Positions 42,224 to 51,027 are shown, counted from the stretch's first letter. The stretch: DNA of 64,000 nt from Pukyongia sp. (GCA_030148705.1 JASBSY010000018.1:1-64000), one strand, 5' to 3'. Made by a program: numbers and translations. Notes: a model not told the origin generated them from the letters alone.

Positions 42224-43345
42224 TTATGAAAACATATCCTTCACTTTTTCGAAGAAAGATTTATCTTCTTTTTCGGGATTTGGCGCGAAATGTTGATCGT
42301 CCATCATGCTCTCAAAGAAATCCTTTTGTTCCTTCGAAAGGGTCTTTGGAGTCCATACATTGACATGTACCAGAAGATCTCCTGTGCCGTAACTGTTTAT
42401 CCCCGGAATCCCTTTTTTCCTCAACCGAAGTATCTTCCCACTCTGGGTTCCCGGATCGATCTTTATGCGCACTTTTCCAGTAACCGTATCTATCTCCTTT
42501 GAAGTACCCAGCGCTGCTTCAGAAAAACTAATATACAGATCGTAGTGCAGATTGTCCCCTTCCCGTTGTAAAGTTGGATGAGGGAGTTCTTCGATAGCGA
42601 CCAACAGGTCACCTGATATACCGTTACCTCCTGGAGCATCATTACCTTTACCTGTCACTTTAAGCTGCATTCCGTCCACAACTCCTGCAGGTATCTTTAT
42701 AGCAACCGTTTCTTCACTAAGGATCATTCCCTGAGCATCTGCATTGGCCGGTTTTTTATCTATTACCTGCCCCGTTCCTCCACAGCTGGTACAGGTAGAT
42801 GCGGTTTGCATCCTGCCGAGGATGGTATTCTGAATTCTCGTTACCTGGCCCTGGCCGTTACAGGTTCCACAGGTTTTATAGGTAGTACCTTTGGCAACGC
42901 GTTTCCGCTTTACCTTGATTTTCTTTTCCACCCCGTTTGCCACTTCTTCCAGGGTTAACTTCACACGTATCCTAAGGTTGCTGCCTTTAACCCGTCGCTG
43001 GCCGCCGCCAAATCCACCGCTAAAGCCACTAAAGCCTCCGCCTCCAAAAGCGCTTCCGAAGATATCTCCAAACTGACTGAAAATATCTTCCATATTCATA
43101 CTACCACTTCCAAATCCGCCACCTTCGAAAGCCTGATGACCAAACTGATCGTATTTGGCCTTTTTATCGGGGTCACTCAGCACTTCGTATGCCTCGGCAG
43201 CTTTTTTGAACATTTCTTCAGCTTTTGCATCCCCGGGATTCTTATCGGGATGAAATTCGATTGCTTTTTTTCGGTACGCCTTTTTTATCTCGGCAGCCGT
43301 GGCATTCTTAGAAACTCCAAGTATCTCGTAAAAATCTTCTTTCAT
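42224..43345 (-). CDS. dnaJ: Chaperone DnaJ with only two zinc motifs
   Basis: Co-chaperone of DnaK. The 373 residues comprise the J domain with HPD (FHPDKNPGD near 32), a Gly/Phe-rich linker (GGGFSGFSGGFGGGQ), a reduced zinc domain and the C-terminal substrate-binding domains. In the zinc domain only CGTCNGQG and CTSCGGTG are present, corresponding to motifs II and III, while motif I is replaced by VKRKRVAKGTTY and motif IV by KPANADAQGMI. So only zinc centre II can form. It follows grpE by 1 nt and has tandem terminators. Confidence 0.95.
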   Translation of the reverse strand: MKEDFYEILGVSKNATAAEIKKAYRKKAIEFHPDKNPGDAKAEEMFKKAAEAYEVLSDPDKKAKYDQFGHQAFEGGGFGSGSMNMEDIFSQFGDIFGSAFGGGGFSGFSGGFGGGQRRVKGSNLRIRVKLTLEEVANGVEKKIKVKRKRVAKGTTYKTCGTCNGQGQVTRIQNTILGRMQTASTCTSCGGTGQVIDKKPANADAQGMILSEETVAIKIPAGVVDGMQLKVTGKGNDAPGGNGISGDLLVAIEELPHPTLQREGDNLHYDLYISFSEAALGTSKEIDTVTGKVRIKIDPGTQSGKILRLRKKGIPGINSYGTGDLLVHVNVWTPKTLSKEQKDFFESMMDDQHFAPNPEKEDKSFFEKVKDMFS

Positions 43346-43346
43346 A

Positions 43347-43898
43347 TTATTGTCCTATAACAACTTTGGGAAACCTGATGATCTTGTCGCCTAATTTGTA
43401 TCCTTTTTCAATGACATCGATCACCTTACCTTTAAGTTCTTTGGAAGGCGCAGGAATTTGAGTCACGGCTTCATGGATCTCGGCATCGAATACATCTCCT
43501 GCCTGGGTTCCAATTGGCTCCAGGCCTTTGGCTTTAAGGGTTTCGCGCAGTTTGTTGCTTATCAGTAAAACGCCCTGGAACAGACCGTCATCTTCGCTCT
43601 TCTCAATTTCCTTTAAGGCCCGGTCGAAATCGTCCACCACGGGAAGCAGGGACATCATTACATCCTCGCTTGCGGTCTTAAAAAGTTCGATACGCTCCCG
43701 TCCGGTGCGTTTTTTATAATTCTCGAATTCTGCAAACAACCGCAAATACCTCTCCTTTTCAGATTGCAGCGTATCCTCTAATTCGACAAGTCGATCCTTA
43801 GAATCCGTTTTTTTAGTATCTTTTTCTGAAGTGTTCTGTTCATTCACAGCCACCTCATCTTCAATTACAGCAGCTTCTTTTTTATTTTTTTTACTCAT
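43347..43898 (-). CDS. grpE: Nucleotide exchange factor GrpE
   Basis: Releases ADP from DnaK. The start at 43898 (MSKKNKKEAAV) gives 183 residues; the open frame runs further upstream across the promoter and is not coding there. An acidic N-terminal tail is followed by the long coiled coil (SEKERYLRLFAEFENYKKRT) and the beta-wing domain (FDAEIHEAVTQIP, GKVIDVIEKGYKLGDKIIRF). Co-transcribed with dnaJ, from the consensus promoter at 43933-43964. No HrcA/CIRCE element is visible near it. Confidence 0.95.
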   Translation of the reverse strand: MSKKNKKEAAVIEDEVAVNEQNTSEKDTKKTDSKDRLVELEDTLQSEKERYLRLFAEFENYKKRTGRERIELFKTASEDVMMSLLPVVDDFDRALKEIEKSEDDGLFQGVLLISNKLRETLKAKGLEPIGTQAGDVFDAEIHEAVTQIPAPSKELKGKVIDVIEKGYKLGDKIIRFPKVVIGQ

Positions 43899-43932
43899 TT
43901 CCAAGTGTAATTTCAATATGATTACAGGCTTG

Positions 43933-43964
43933 CAAAAGTATTGCCATTTCTTGTATAATGCCAA
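43933..43964 (-). promoter_or_regulatory. Promoter of grpE-dnaJ
   Basis: On the minus strand: TTG (43962-43964), 21-nt spacer, TACTTTTG (43933-43940), a full -7 match with a slightly long spacer. Start is expected near 43926, about 28 nt before the grpE ATG. Confidence 0.6.
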
Positions 43965-44018
43965 AATGTCACCACTATATTTTAATAAAAAATTAAGAGG
44001 ATTAAAGCCCTGATTAGA

Positions 44019-44026
44019 TATTTTTG
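44019..44026 (+). promoter_or_regulatory. -7 box of YceI gene
   Basis: TATTTTTG, a full TAnnTTTG match, 23 nt before the ATG at 44050. It is divergent to the grpE promoter. Confidence 0.5.
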
Positions 44027-44049
44027 TTTTTAAACAAACAATCAGGAAA

Positions 44050-44718
44050 ATGAAACAACTATTTTTAAGTATTACCCTAGTAAGTTTTATGGCGTTCGGC
44101 TTGCAATCCTGCAAGGATGCCAATAAGGACGCAGAAACTGAAACAATGGATTCCGCAGCCGAATTACCTAACATAACCGCCGATTTTGCCGTGGACACGG
44201 AAGCATCGGTCATAGAATGGGAAGGTTATAAGCCGCTAAAAACACACAACGGAACCATTCAGATCGCTTCGGGATCGGTATTGGTCGATAATGGCGAAAT
44301 AGAACAAGCCAAATTTGCTATTGACATGATGAGTATTGAAGTGCTGGACCTCGAAGGAAAAGGCAAGGAAAATCTCCAAAACCACTTGATAGGAACTGCC
44401 GAAGGCAAAGAGACAGATTTTTTTAACGCAACCGAATACCCCTTTTCGACATTTCTTCTAAATAAAGTCTTTGAAAAAGACGGAAAAACAATGATGGGTG
44501 GAGATCTTACGATTAAAGACATCACTCATTATGTGGAGTTTCCTGCAACTGTGACGGTTGAAGATAACGACCTGGAGATAAACAGCGAACCGTTTAAACT
44601 GGATCGTACTAAATGGGGACTGAATTTCAAGTCGAAATCGGTTTTCGACAATCTCGGGGATAATTTCGTGAGCGACGATATGCAGATAAAGGTTAAACTG
44701 GTGGCAAAACGATCATAA
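44050..44718 (+). CDS. YceI family lipoprotein
   Basis: The 222-residue protein starts with a lipoprotein signal (SFMAFGLQSC, Cys21) and an acidic spacer, then the YceI lipocalin-like fold (ASVIEWEGYKPLKTHNGTIQ, FNATEYPFSTFLL, MGGDLTIKDITHYVEFPATV, DRTKWGLNFKSKSVFD). The family binds isoprenoid-like lipids in a beta-barrel; the individual role is unknown. It forms its own unit with promoter and terminator. Confidence 0.9.
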   Translation: MKQLFLSITLVSFMAFGLQSCKDANKDAETETMDSAAELPNITADFAVDTEASVIEWEGYKPLKTHNGTIQIASGSVLVDNGEIEQAKFAIDMMSIEVLDLEGKGKENLQNHLIGTAEGKETDFFNATEYPFSTFLLNKVFEKDGKTMMGGDLTIKDITHYVEFPATVTVEDNDLEINSEPFKLDRTKWGLNFKSKSVFDNLGDNFVSDDMQIKVKLVAKRS

Positions 44719-44740
44719 CCTAATTATAGAATTTGATTTA

Positions 44741-44767
44741 AAAGGGCGGAATTTCTGCCCTTTTTTT
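44741..44767 (+). terminator. Terminator after YceI gene
   Basis: AAAGGGC (44741-44747) / GCCCTTT (44757-44763) plus a T-run. The T-run overlaps the stop codon of the convergent TIGR01777 gene. Confidence 0.8.
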
Positions 44768-45668
44768 ATAGAAGGTCATTCAAGGCACTTTCCAGGTTGA
44801 AATGAATGAAGGTAAAGCCAAAGGCCGCAAATTTTTCTGAGCGCACAAGTTGACCTTCCAATAGAAGCATTGACATTTCTCCCAGGGACAGCTTTAAAGC
44901 AAAGGCCGGTACATTTGGCAACCAGTAGGGCGCATCGAGCTTTCTGGCGATCTGGTACATTAATTTGCTATTGGTTACAGGGGTTGGAGCCACGGCATTG
45001 AAAATTCCCTCTCGCTCGTTAGCTATTACCGAAAGATAAATCCTGGCTATATCCTCTATATGAATCCAGGAGTGCCATTGTTTACCCGAACCCAACGGAG
45101 CCCCTAACCCAAGTTTTATGGGTTTTACCATTTGTGGCAGTGCACCGTCCCTGGCAGACAATACGAGTCCTGTTCGGATCTTGGCTACATCTATACCCAG
45201 GGTTTTAAATCTATCGGCCGCCAATTCCCAGGCCACGACAACCCGGGCGAGAAAATTATCTCCTGTCTCCGTATTTTCCTCAGAATAAAGTTTTGTTCTT
45301 GAACTGGGATAAATTCCTATTCCACTGGCCGATATAAAGTGTCGCACTTTGTTCTCATTTTCTTTTAAGGTTTCAAAGAGAAGGTTTGCACTTTCAATAC
45401 GGCTATCCAGTATCTTTTTCTTATACGATTTAGTCCACCGCTTCGAAATACTTGCGCCCACCAGATGTACTATGCAACTAACATCGTCCAGGGCTGCTGT
45501 ATCAATTTCCTTTTCAGCAGGATTCCAGTAAAATCCTTTATAATTTGAACTTTCTACTATTTTATTCTTCCGTGTAGTAAGGTAATGTACCGTATATCCC
45601 TCTTCCAAGCACAACTCTGTAAGTGCGGTTCCTACTAGCCCTGTAGCACCTGTGATCAAAATAGTCAT
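44766..45668 (-). CDS. TIGR01777 family NAD(P)-binding epimerase-like protein
   Basis: The 300-residue protein is an SDR with glycine motif ITGATGLVGTALTE at residues 4-17, HLVGASISKRWTKSYKKKI, a SGIGIYPSSRT segment, and a C-terminal DUF1731-type part (LPNVPAFALKLSLGEMSMLL). The relative SULA/YfcH branch is conserved in bacteria, with no settled substrate. The gene is isolated: 150 nt of featureless sequence separates it from mnmD. Confidence 0.9.
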   Translation of the reverse strand: MTILITGATGLVGTALTELCLEEGYTVHYLTTRKNKIVESSNYKGFYWNPAEKEIDTAALDDVSCIVHLVGASISKRWTKSYKKKILDSRIESANLLFETLKENENKVRHFISASGIGIYPSSRTKLYSEENTETGDNFLARVVVAWELAADRFKTLGIDVAKIRTGLVLSARDGALPQMVKPIKLGLGAPLGSGKQWHSWIHIEDIARIYLSVIANEREGIFNAVAPTPVTNSKLMYQIARKLDAPYWLPNVPAFALKLSLGEMSMLLLEGQLVRSEKFAAFGFTFIHFNLESALNDLL

Positions 45669-45820
45669 ATACTTTTTTCCTAAAATTACTCATTCTGTTA
45701 GGGATATTTCACGCTTTAACGGAAGTTTAGCAAGATATTATGAATTGAAATGCGAGGGCATATGAATTGGCAGAGCGGGTGCTGAATTTTATTGAGAAAT
45801 CCCTTTCTTCTGAAGCTTGA

Positions 45821-46498
45821 TTAATTCCCCTGATCACCTTTTACGGCACGCAGCATTTCGCGCTTGCCCGGTGGGCCCGGTAATCGCTCCACTCTGAAAC
45901 CCACCTTCTGCATCACCCGGCGAACGTCTCCTTTGGCCGAATATGTTACTAAAATGCCATTCGGCTTTAAGGCGTCAAACATGCTTTGGAAGATCTTCTC
46001 GGTCCACAGATCGGGCTGAACTCTGGGCCCAAATGCATCGAAATAAATGAGGTTGAACGATGCCACTTCATCAATACGTTCGAAAAGAAGCTGCTTCTTT
46101 AAAAGCTGAAAGTTGGCTGTTATTTCGGTGGGAACTTCCCAAGGCAGCCTGTGAATTTTTTCGAATAACTCCCCTGAATCATCGAGTAACTGCGGGTAAT
46201 TCAGCTGTGAAATCTCTGAACCCTCAACGGGATAGGCTTCAATACCGGTATATTCGATACGAGATTGCCGTCTCTCGGCTTCCAGTAGGCTGAGATAGCA
46301 ATTAAGACCTGTACCGAAACCCATCTCCAGGATGGAGATTTCTTTTTCTTCGGAAGCCCATTTTTCATATAAGCCGTTCTTAATAAATACGTGAACCGCC
46401 TCGGCGATCGCACCGTGCCTGGAATGGTATTGTTCATTCCACTCCGGGAGGTGTATGGTAATAGAACCATCTCCCGTTCTCAGAAATTCACGTTTCAA
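45821..46498 (-). CDS. mnmD: tRNA mnm5s2U34 methyltransferase MnmD (MnmC N-terminal type)
   Basis: Last methylation of the wobble uridine in tRNA for Lys, Glu and Gln. The 225-residue protein equals only the methyltransferase half of MnmC: start MKREFLRTGDGSITIHLPEW, YHSRHGAIAEAVHVFI, SAM motif ILEMGFGTGLNCYLSLL, then YFDAFGPRVQPDLWTE and GILVTYSAKGDVRRVM. Absence of the oxidase domain is the rule in Bacteroidota. It is 2 nt downstream of the DUF4920 gene. Confidence 0.92.
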   Translation of the reverse strand: MKREFLRTGDGSITIHLPEWNEQYHSRHGAIAEAVHVFIKNGLYEKWASEEKEISILEMGFGTGLNCYLSLLEAERRQSRIEYTGIEAYPVEGSEISQLNYPQLLDDSGELFEKIHRLPWEVPTEITANFQLLKKQLLFERIDEVASFNLIYFDAFGPRVQPDLWTEKIFQSMFDALKPNGILVTYSAKGDVRRVMQKVGFRVERLPGPPGKREMLRAVKGDQGN

Positions 46499-46500
46499 GC

Positions 46501-47028
46501 TTATTTATTTTCTATAGGCGACTCCATTTCAGGAATAAGCACGCCACTTGAAACAAAGGATAAGGTTCGTTTAGGTGTAATGATTTTTGAAATCTCTTCC
46601 GGACTCTCCCCTGCGTCTTCCGCAAAGTGCTTCTGATCGTCCACACTCATTTCTTCCACAAAAGCATATCCTTCAACTATGATTTCCTGTCCGGCGATAT
46701 TCTTAGGTACGAAAAACCCGTAATCCTTAAAACGAACCATTACGTCCTCGCTACCCATATCCATCTTCATCCAGCATCCTTTGTTCTGACAAACTTCCTT
46801 TACTTCAGATTTGAACTTAACTCTTACCGAATCTCCCGGCTGCAGGGATTTGTACTTTTCTTCCAACTCCTCCCGGCTCATAATATTTTCATCGGAAATC
46901 GGCGCTCCAAAACTCTGGTAGGCCATCTCGGCTTCCGTGGTCTCTTCAATTGGTTTTTCCGTATTCTTATTGGTATTACAGGCAACAATAAAAGCCATGA
47001 CGGCGACAAGCACAACAATTTTTTTCAT
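46501..47028 (-). CDS. DUF4920 lipoprotein
   Basis: Start at 47028 gives 175 residues with a lipoprotein signal (LVAVMAFIVAC, Cys near 17); an upstream in-frame start at 47097 would precede the signal with a basic stretch and is rejected. The body matches DUF4920 (SFGAPISDENIMSREELEE, KEVCQNKGCWMKMDMGSED, VMVRFKDYGFFVPKNIAG). Two cysteines in CQNKGCW could bind a metal or form a disulfide. Function unknown. Gene order with mnmD is probably an operon. Confidence 0.85.
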   Translation of the reverse strand: MKKIVVLVAVMAFIVACNTNKNTEKPIEETTEAEMAYQSFGAPISDENIMSREELEEKYKSLQPGDSVRVKFKSEVKEVCQNKGCWMKMDMGSEDVMVRFKDYGFFVPKNIAGQEIIVEGYAFVEEMSVDDQKHFAEDAGESPEEISKIITPKRTLSFVSSGVLIPEMESPIENK

Positions 47029-47108
47029 CTTATTTTCGGGTTTTGAATAGCTATTAATATACTGCAATTTTATAATTTTTTTACGTTTTTTAACCACTAT
47101 TTTTTACC

Positions 47109-47116
47109 TAATTTTA
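47109..47116 (+). promoter_or_regulatory. Near-consensus -7 box of ilvE
   Basis: TAATTTTA differs from TAnnTTTG in the last base; 20 nt before the ATG. Confidence 0.3.
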
Positions 47117-47136
47117 CGGTTCTAACATCCTCGCCA

Positions 47137-48207
47137 ATGAATTTTACCATTCCACAGGAGATTACCATTCACAAAGCCGACACTTCCAGGATACACGAGG
47201 TTGATTTTAGCGCCCTGCAGTTTGGGAGTGTTTTTTCCGACCATATGTTCAGCTGTGATTTCGAGGATGGTACATGGAAGAATGCCCAGGTTCTTCCATA
47301 CGGCCCCTTAACAATTTCTCCGGCTGCCAAGGTTTTCCACTACGGACAGGCGGTATTCGAAGGCATGAAAGCATTTAAGGACGAAAATGGCGGCATCTTC
47401 ATGTTCAGGCCGGAGGATAATTTCAACCGCATAAATAAATCGGCCGTTCGCATGGCTATGCCGGAGTTTCCCCGGGAACTTTTCTTTGGGGCGTTACACG
47501 CCATGTTAAAACTGGATTCCGATTGGATAAAACCGGGGCTTGGAAATTCATTGTATATCAGGCCGTTTTCAATAGCAACTCAGGTGGGTGTTTCAGCTTC
47601 ACCCTCAAACAAGTATAAATTTATCATCCTCCTGTCACCGGCTCAGGCCTATTATACCGGAGATGTAAAAGTGATCTTCTCACAACAGTTTAGTCGTGCC
47701 GCCGATGGAGGGGTTGGTTTTGCCAAGGCCGCCGGGAATTACGGAGCCCAGTTCTATCCCACCAATCTGGCTCGCGAACGCGGTTTCCAGCAGGTCATCT
47801 GGACAGATTCCCACCAACACGAATACCTGGAAGAGGCCGGTACCATGAATATTTTCTTCAGGCTAAACGACACATTAATTACAGCCCCTAACAACGACCG
47901 AATTCTGGACGGAATCACGCGAAAGAGTGTTCTAAAACTGGCAGAGGCAATGAATATTCCGCATGAAGTTAGACGCATAACGGTTTCAGAGGTAAAGCAA
48001 GCCCAGACAAAAGGCGAACTCAAGGAGATCTTTGGGGCAGGTACGGCGGCGGTTATCAGTCCGATCTCGGCCTTCAGCCACGATGAAAAAACCTACGAGC
48101 TACCAAAACTTGAAAACTCCTATGCGGCGACCTTTAAAAAACGCCTGATGGAGATTCAATACAACATCTCCGACGATCCGTTCGGCTGGAGATACAAAGT
48201 GGAGTAG
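47137..48207 (+). CDS. ilvE: Branched-chain amino acid aminotransferase
   Basis: PLP enzyme interconverting Leu/Ile/Val and their 2-oxo acids. The 356-residue protein (class IV, type II ILVE of about 350 residues) has FHYGQAVFEGMKAF, IRPFSIATQVGVSAS, the PLP-lysine segment FAKAAGNYGAQFYPTNLARE with Lys near residue 195, EYLEEAGTMNIFF and GITRKSVLKLAE. The C-terminus FGWRYKVE is typical. Isolated gene. Confidence 0.95.
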   Translation: MNFTIPQEITIHKADTSRIHEVDFSALQFGSVFSDHMFSCDFEDGTWKNAQVLPYGPLTISPAAKVFHYGQAVFEGMKAFKDENGGIFMFRPEDNFNRINKSAVRMAMPEFPRELFFGALHAMLKLDSDWIKPGLGNSLYIRPFSIATQVGVSASPSNKYKFIILLSPAQAYYTGDVKVIFSQQFSRAADGGVGFAKAAGNYGAQFYPTNLARERGFQQVIWTDSHQHEYLEEAGTMNIFFRLNDTLITAPNNDRILDGITRKSVLKLAEAMNIPHEVRRITVSEVKQAQTKGELKEIFGAGTAAVISPISAFSHDEKTYELPKLENSYAATFKKRLMEIQYNISDDPFGWRYKVE

Positions 48208-48236
48208 CGTATTTATTTCAAAGCTTTTAGCCGTTA

Positions 48237-48623
48237 CTAGCTTTTTAGAATCGCTTCGATATCCGGTTTAAAATAATTGGGGCCTTTCAGAACTTTACCG
48301 TCCTCCCGGTATATTGGATTGCCGTCTTCCCCTAATTTACTCATATTACTTCGCTGAATCTCGGTAAAAACCTCTTCGATTTTATACTGAAGCCCGTGTT
48401 CGATGATGGTTCCGCACAGGATATAAAGCATATCGCCCAGGGCGTCGGCCACCTCAACGAGATCATCGTTATTTGCGGCTTCCAGGTATTCCTCGTTTTC
48501 CTCCCTCATTAGCTTGTATCGCAACAGGTTTTTGGCTTCACCCAGGTCGGCAGTTGGCGATTCCTTTATGCCGAGCCCAAAGGCAGAATGAAACTCGTGT
48601 ACGGCGGCAATTTTATTCTTCAT
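48237..48623 (-). CDS. MazG/PRA-PH-like nucleotide pyrophosphohydrolase
   Basis: The 128-residue all-alpha protein has the metal-binding pattern of the phosphoribosyl-ATP pyrophosphohydrolase-like group: LMREENEEYLEAANNDDLVE followed by ALGDMLYILCGTI, in which Glu and Asp residues would bind Mg2+. The C-terminal GNPIYREDGKVLKGPNYFKP is the type seen in phage and bacterial HisE-like proteins. It is not next to his genes, so a house-cleaning role is more probable than histidine synthesis. Confidence 0.85.
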   Translation of the reverse strand: MKNKIAAVHEFHSAFGLGIKESPTADLGEAKNLLRYKLMREENEEYLEAANNDDLVEVADALGDMLYILCGTIIEHGLQYKIEEVFTEIQRSNMSKLGEDGNPIYREDGKVLKGPNYFKPDIEAILKS

Positions 48624-48662
48624 ATACGTTTATTTGATCAAAAGTCCAAACTGAATAAACAG

Positions 48663-48696
48663 TTGGTAAACTTCCCATTATTAATCAGTATTTTTG
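48663..48696 (+). promoter_or_regulatory. Promoter of small membrane protein gene
   Basis: TTG (48663-48665), 23-nt spacer, TATTTTTG (48689-48696). The -7 is perfect; the spacer is long. 21 nt separate it from the ATG. Confidence 0.45.
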
Positions 48697-48717
48697 TGTC
48701 GATAAAATTACAAATTT

Positions 48718-48906
48718 ATGTTCAGTACCGGTCAATTGATCTTCGCCATTTGCTTCTTGATCGTCTTTGTCGTCATTATGTATTTTGCCTATGGCAGGGA
48801 TAAAAAACTGCATCGGAAATACTACAGAGGAAGTTTCTGGATACTTATTGGGTTTCTGGTCTTTACAGGCCTGCTGATTCTTGTAAAATATCTTCTGAAG
48901 CAATAA
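48718..48906 (+). CDS. Small two-span membrane protein, unknown
   Basis: The 62-residue protein has helices at residues 4-23 (TGQLIFAICFLIVFVVIMYF) and about 41-58 (FWILIGFLVFTGLLILVKYL), joined by a basic loop (GRDKKLHRKYYRG). It is conserved-looking but I know no family. It has its own promoter and ends close to a convergent gene terminator. Confidence 0.65.
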   Translation: MFSTGQLIFAICFLIVFVVIMYFAYGRDKKLHRKYYRGSFWILIGFLVFTGLLILVKYLLKQ

Positions 48907-48937
48907 AAAAACCTCCCTGCATTTCACAAGAAGGTTT
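48904..48937 (-). terminator. Weak terminator after M49 peptidase gene
   Basis: AAACCT (48909-48914) / AGGTTT (48932-48937), on the minus strand followed by seven T. The stem is interrupted after 6 bp. Confidence 0.45.
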
Positions 48938-48956
48938 AACTGTATTTCAGCAATTG

Positions 48957-50996
48957 TTAATTCTTAACCGGCAAATAACTGTAGTCTTTGGCGTACATAA
49001 GCATCTGCTCTTCGAAAGTAGAAGGCTGTTTTACTGAAAAACCTTCAATTTCACCCGCTTCGTTCATTTGAGGAACGATCACAGGATTCACAAATCCGCT
49101 GTAAGGCGCAGAAGTGAATTGTTTGTTTCGCTCCAGAATCTCGGCGTGTAAGGTCTGGTCGACCTTTACCCCGTAATCTTCAACCAACGCCTCAACGGCA
49201 GCATAGTCGCCTTCCGACTTGATGCGCTGTGTTTCGCGAAGCAGCTGTCCGAATAACTCGTGAAGCTTATCGTAGTCGTTTATGTTGTAGTAAGTCTTTC
49301 CATCTCTGGTCACTTTCTCAATCACATTGTCGGCCTTGCCTTTTTCGTAGGCCCAGGCGGACACCCACTGACGGTTTCTCATATGCGCTTCTTCAACATC
49401 ATCCCCAAGGTTTAGGCGAATTAGCTGGGTCATTAAACCATTTCTGATGTAGCCATCGTAGGCAGCCATCCCGATCTTCTTCCAGTCGTCCACCAGCCCC
49501 AGTTCCTGCAGTTTAGGATTGTAAAGGTAGTACAAACCAACCAGGTCTGCTCTTCCTTCTTCCAGGGTAGATGCGTAGTTCTTTAAGGTTTCTTTGGTTT
49601 CTCCCACTCCAGGATTCAACTGCCCCGACGCGTGCCCGATCACCTCGTGAAGCGCCGTGTGTAATTTATCAGCCTGCTGGCCGTATTTCTTTTCCAATTC
49701 CAGTTCCTCCTCATCGTGAACGAATTCTTCAAGTCGACCGGAACTTCCGGCGTTGTTATAGGCTTCTATAATATTTCCGAGGGAAACAGATTTACTGCCT
49801 ACTTCTGCCCTGATCCAGTTTGCATTCGGAAGGTTAACTCCAATTGGTGTGCTGGGAGAGGCATCGCCCGCTTCTCCTGCCACATTTACAACTTTATAAG
49901 AAACACCCACCACATTTTTCTTCTTGTGTTCTTCCATCAAGGGTGAGTTATCTTCAAACCACTGTGCATTCTCAGACAAAACTGCCATTTTCTCGGACAT
50001 GTCGAAATCCTTGATCTGAACGATATTCTCGTAGCTTCCGCTATAACCCAGCGGGTCGTTGTACACTTCAATAAAGCTATTGATATAATCGATATTACCT
50101 TCAGTAGCACGTGTCCAGGCTACGTTGTAATCATCCCAGGTTTGCAGGTCGCCCGTTTTGTAGTATTCTATCAACAGGCCAATAGCATCACCCTGAGCTT
50201 CATTTTCAGCTACGCCTTTTGCCTTCTCCAGCCATTTAACGATCTCATCGATGGCTGAACCATACAGGCCGCCCGATTTGTAAACCCGTTCTTTAAGAAC
50301 CCCGTTCTCTTTTACAAGCTGGGCATTCAATCCAAATGACAAAGGTTTAGCCGGATTGGGAGATTTTTTCTTTTTGTAGAAATTTATAACATCACTGTTG
50401 GTGACGTTCGGGCCATAGAAATTAACCGCTGAAAGTGCTACGTTATCAACACCTTTCGCCTGGTTTACCTTTTTGGAATCCTTATCGTTGAAAATTACTT
50501 CGAACGCTTCCCCTTCAAGGGTTGTATTTGTATCGGATAATAAGGTTTTCAAATAATCTGAAGAAAACTCCGGTTTTATCTTATCGTTCGAATAATGATG
50601 GTGAATCCCGTTTGAGAACCAAACTCGTTTCAGATAGATCTCGAAATTCTTCCAGTCGTCCGCTGTCTTGTCCCCTGAATAGGTAGTATAGATTTTTTCA
50701 AGAGCCTTTCGTATCTCCAGGTTGTGACGATAATTCTGGTCCCACATAATATCGCGTCCTGCAAGCCCTGCCTGAACCAGGTAATAAACCAGTTTTTGTT
50801 CTTTTAAGGTCAGGTTATCCCAACTGGGGATCTGGTAACGAAGGATTCTCAGATCGGCAAACTGATCGATCTGATATTGGAAGTCGTCCGTTTTTACTTC
50901 GGTTACTTCCGGTTTTTTCTCTTCTTTTCTGTCGTCTGCGCAAGAAAAGAACAGCAACCCGCTTATAGCCATTGCTATAATAAAAGTATTCTTCAT
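48957..50996 (-). CDS. Dipeptidyl-peptidase III-like M49 lipoprotein
   Basis: Zinc peptidase that removes dipeptides from peptide N-termini. Start at 50996 gives 679 residues with a lipoprotein signal (AISGLLFFSCADD, Cys near 19), so it should be anchored in a membrane facing the periplasm. Active-site motif HEVIGHASGQLNPG (HExxGH) and second motif LEEGRADLVGLYYL are present; the usual EECRA(E/D) has Gly in place of Cys. Length is normal for bacterial M49 enzymes. An in-frame start at 51020 adds a few residues before the signal and is less likely. Confidence 0.92.
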   Translation of the reverse strand: MKNTFIIAMAISGLLFFSCADDRKEEKKPEVTEVKTDDFQYQIDQFADLRILRYQIPSWDNLTLKEQKLVYYLVQAGLAGRDIMWDQNYRHNLEIRKALEKIYTTYSGDKTADDWKNFEIYLKRVWFSNGIHHHYSNDKIKPEFSSDYLKTLLSDTNTTLEGEAFEVIFNDKDSKKVNQAKGVDNVALSAVNFYGPNVTNSDVINFYKKKKSPNPAKPLSFGLNAQLVKENGVLKERVYKSGGLYGSAIDEIVKWLEKAKGVAENEAQGDAIGLLIEYYKTGDLQTWDDYNVAWTRATEGNIDYINSFIEVYNDPLGYSGSYENIVQIKDFDMSEKMAVLSENAQWFEDNSPLMEEHKKKNVVGVSYKVVNVAGEAGDASPSTPIGVNLPNANWIRAEVGSKSVSLGNIIEAYNNAGSSGRLEEFVHDEEELELEKKYGQQADKLHTALHEVIGHASGQLNPGVGETKETLKNYASTLEEGRADLVGLYYLYNPKLQELGLVDDWKKIGMAAYDGYIRNGLMTQLIRLNLGDDVEEAHMRNRQWVSAWAYEKGKADNVIEKVTRDGKTYYNINDYDKLHELFGQLLRETQRIKSEGDYAAVEALVEDYGVKVDQTLHAEILERNKQFTSAPYSGFVNPVIVPQMNEAGEIEGFSVKQPSTFEEQMLMYAKDYSYLPVKN

Positions 50997-51019
50997 TTTA
51001 TCGGTTTTTGAAATTTTCA

Positions 51020-51027
51020 CAAATGTA
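51020..51027 (-). promoter_or_regulatory. -7 box of M49 gene
   Basis: TACATTTG on the minus strand, full TAnnTTTG match, 23 nt before the ATG at 50996. Its position on top of the alternative start codon at 51020 supports the lower start. Confidence 0.5.

Noticed and set aside
43899-44213. Upstream in-frame extension of grpE
   Set aside because: It runs through the grpE promoter and into the divergent YceI gene; MSKKNKKE at 43898 is the usual GrpE start.
45669-45820. Gap between the TIGR01777 gene and mnmD
   Set aside because: No frame, promoter match or hairpin worth reporting.
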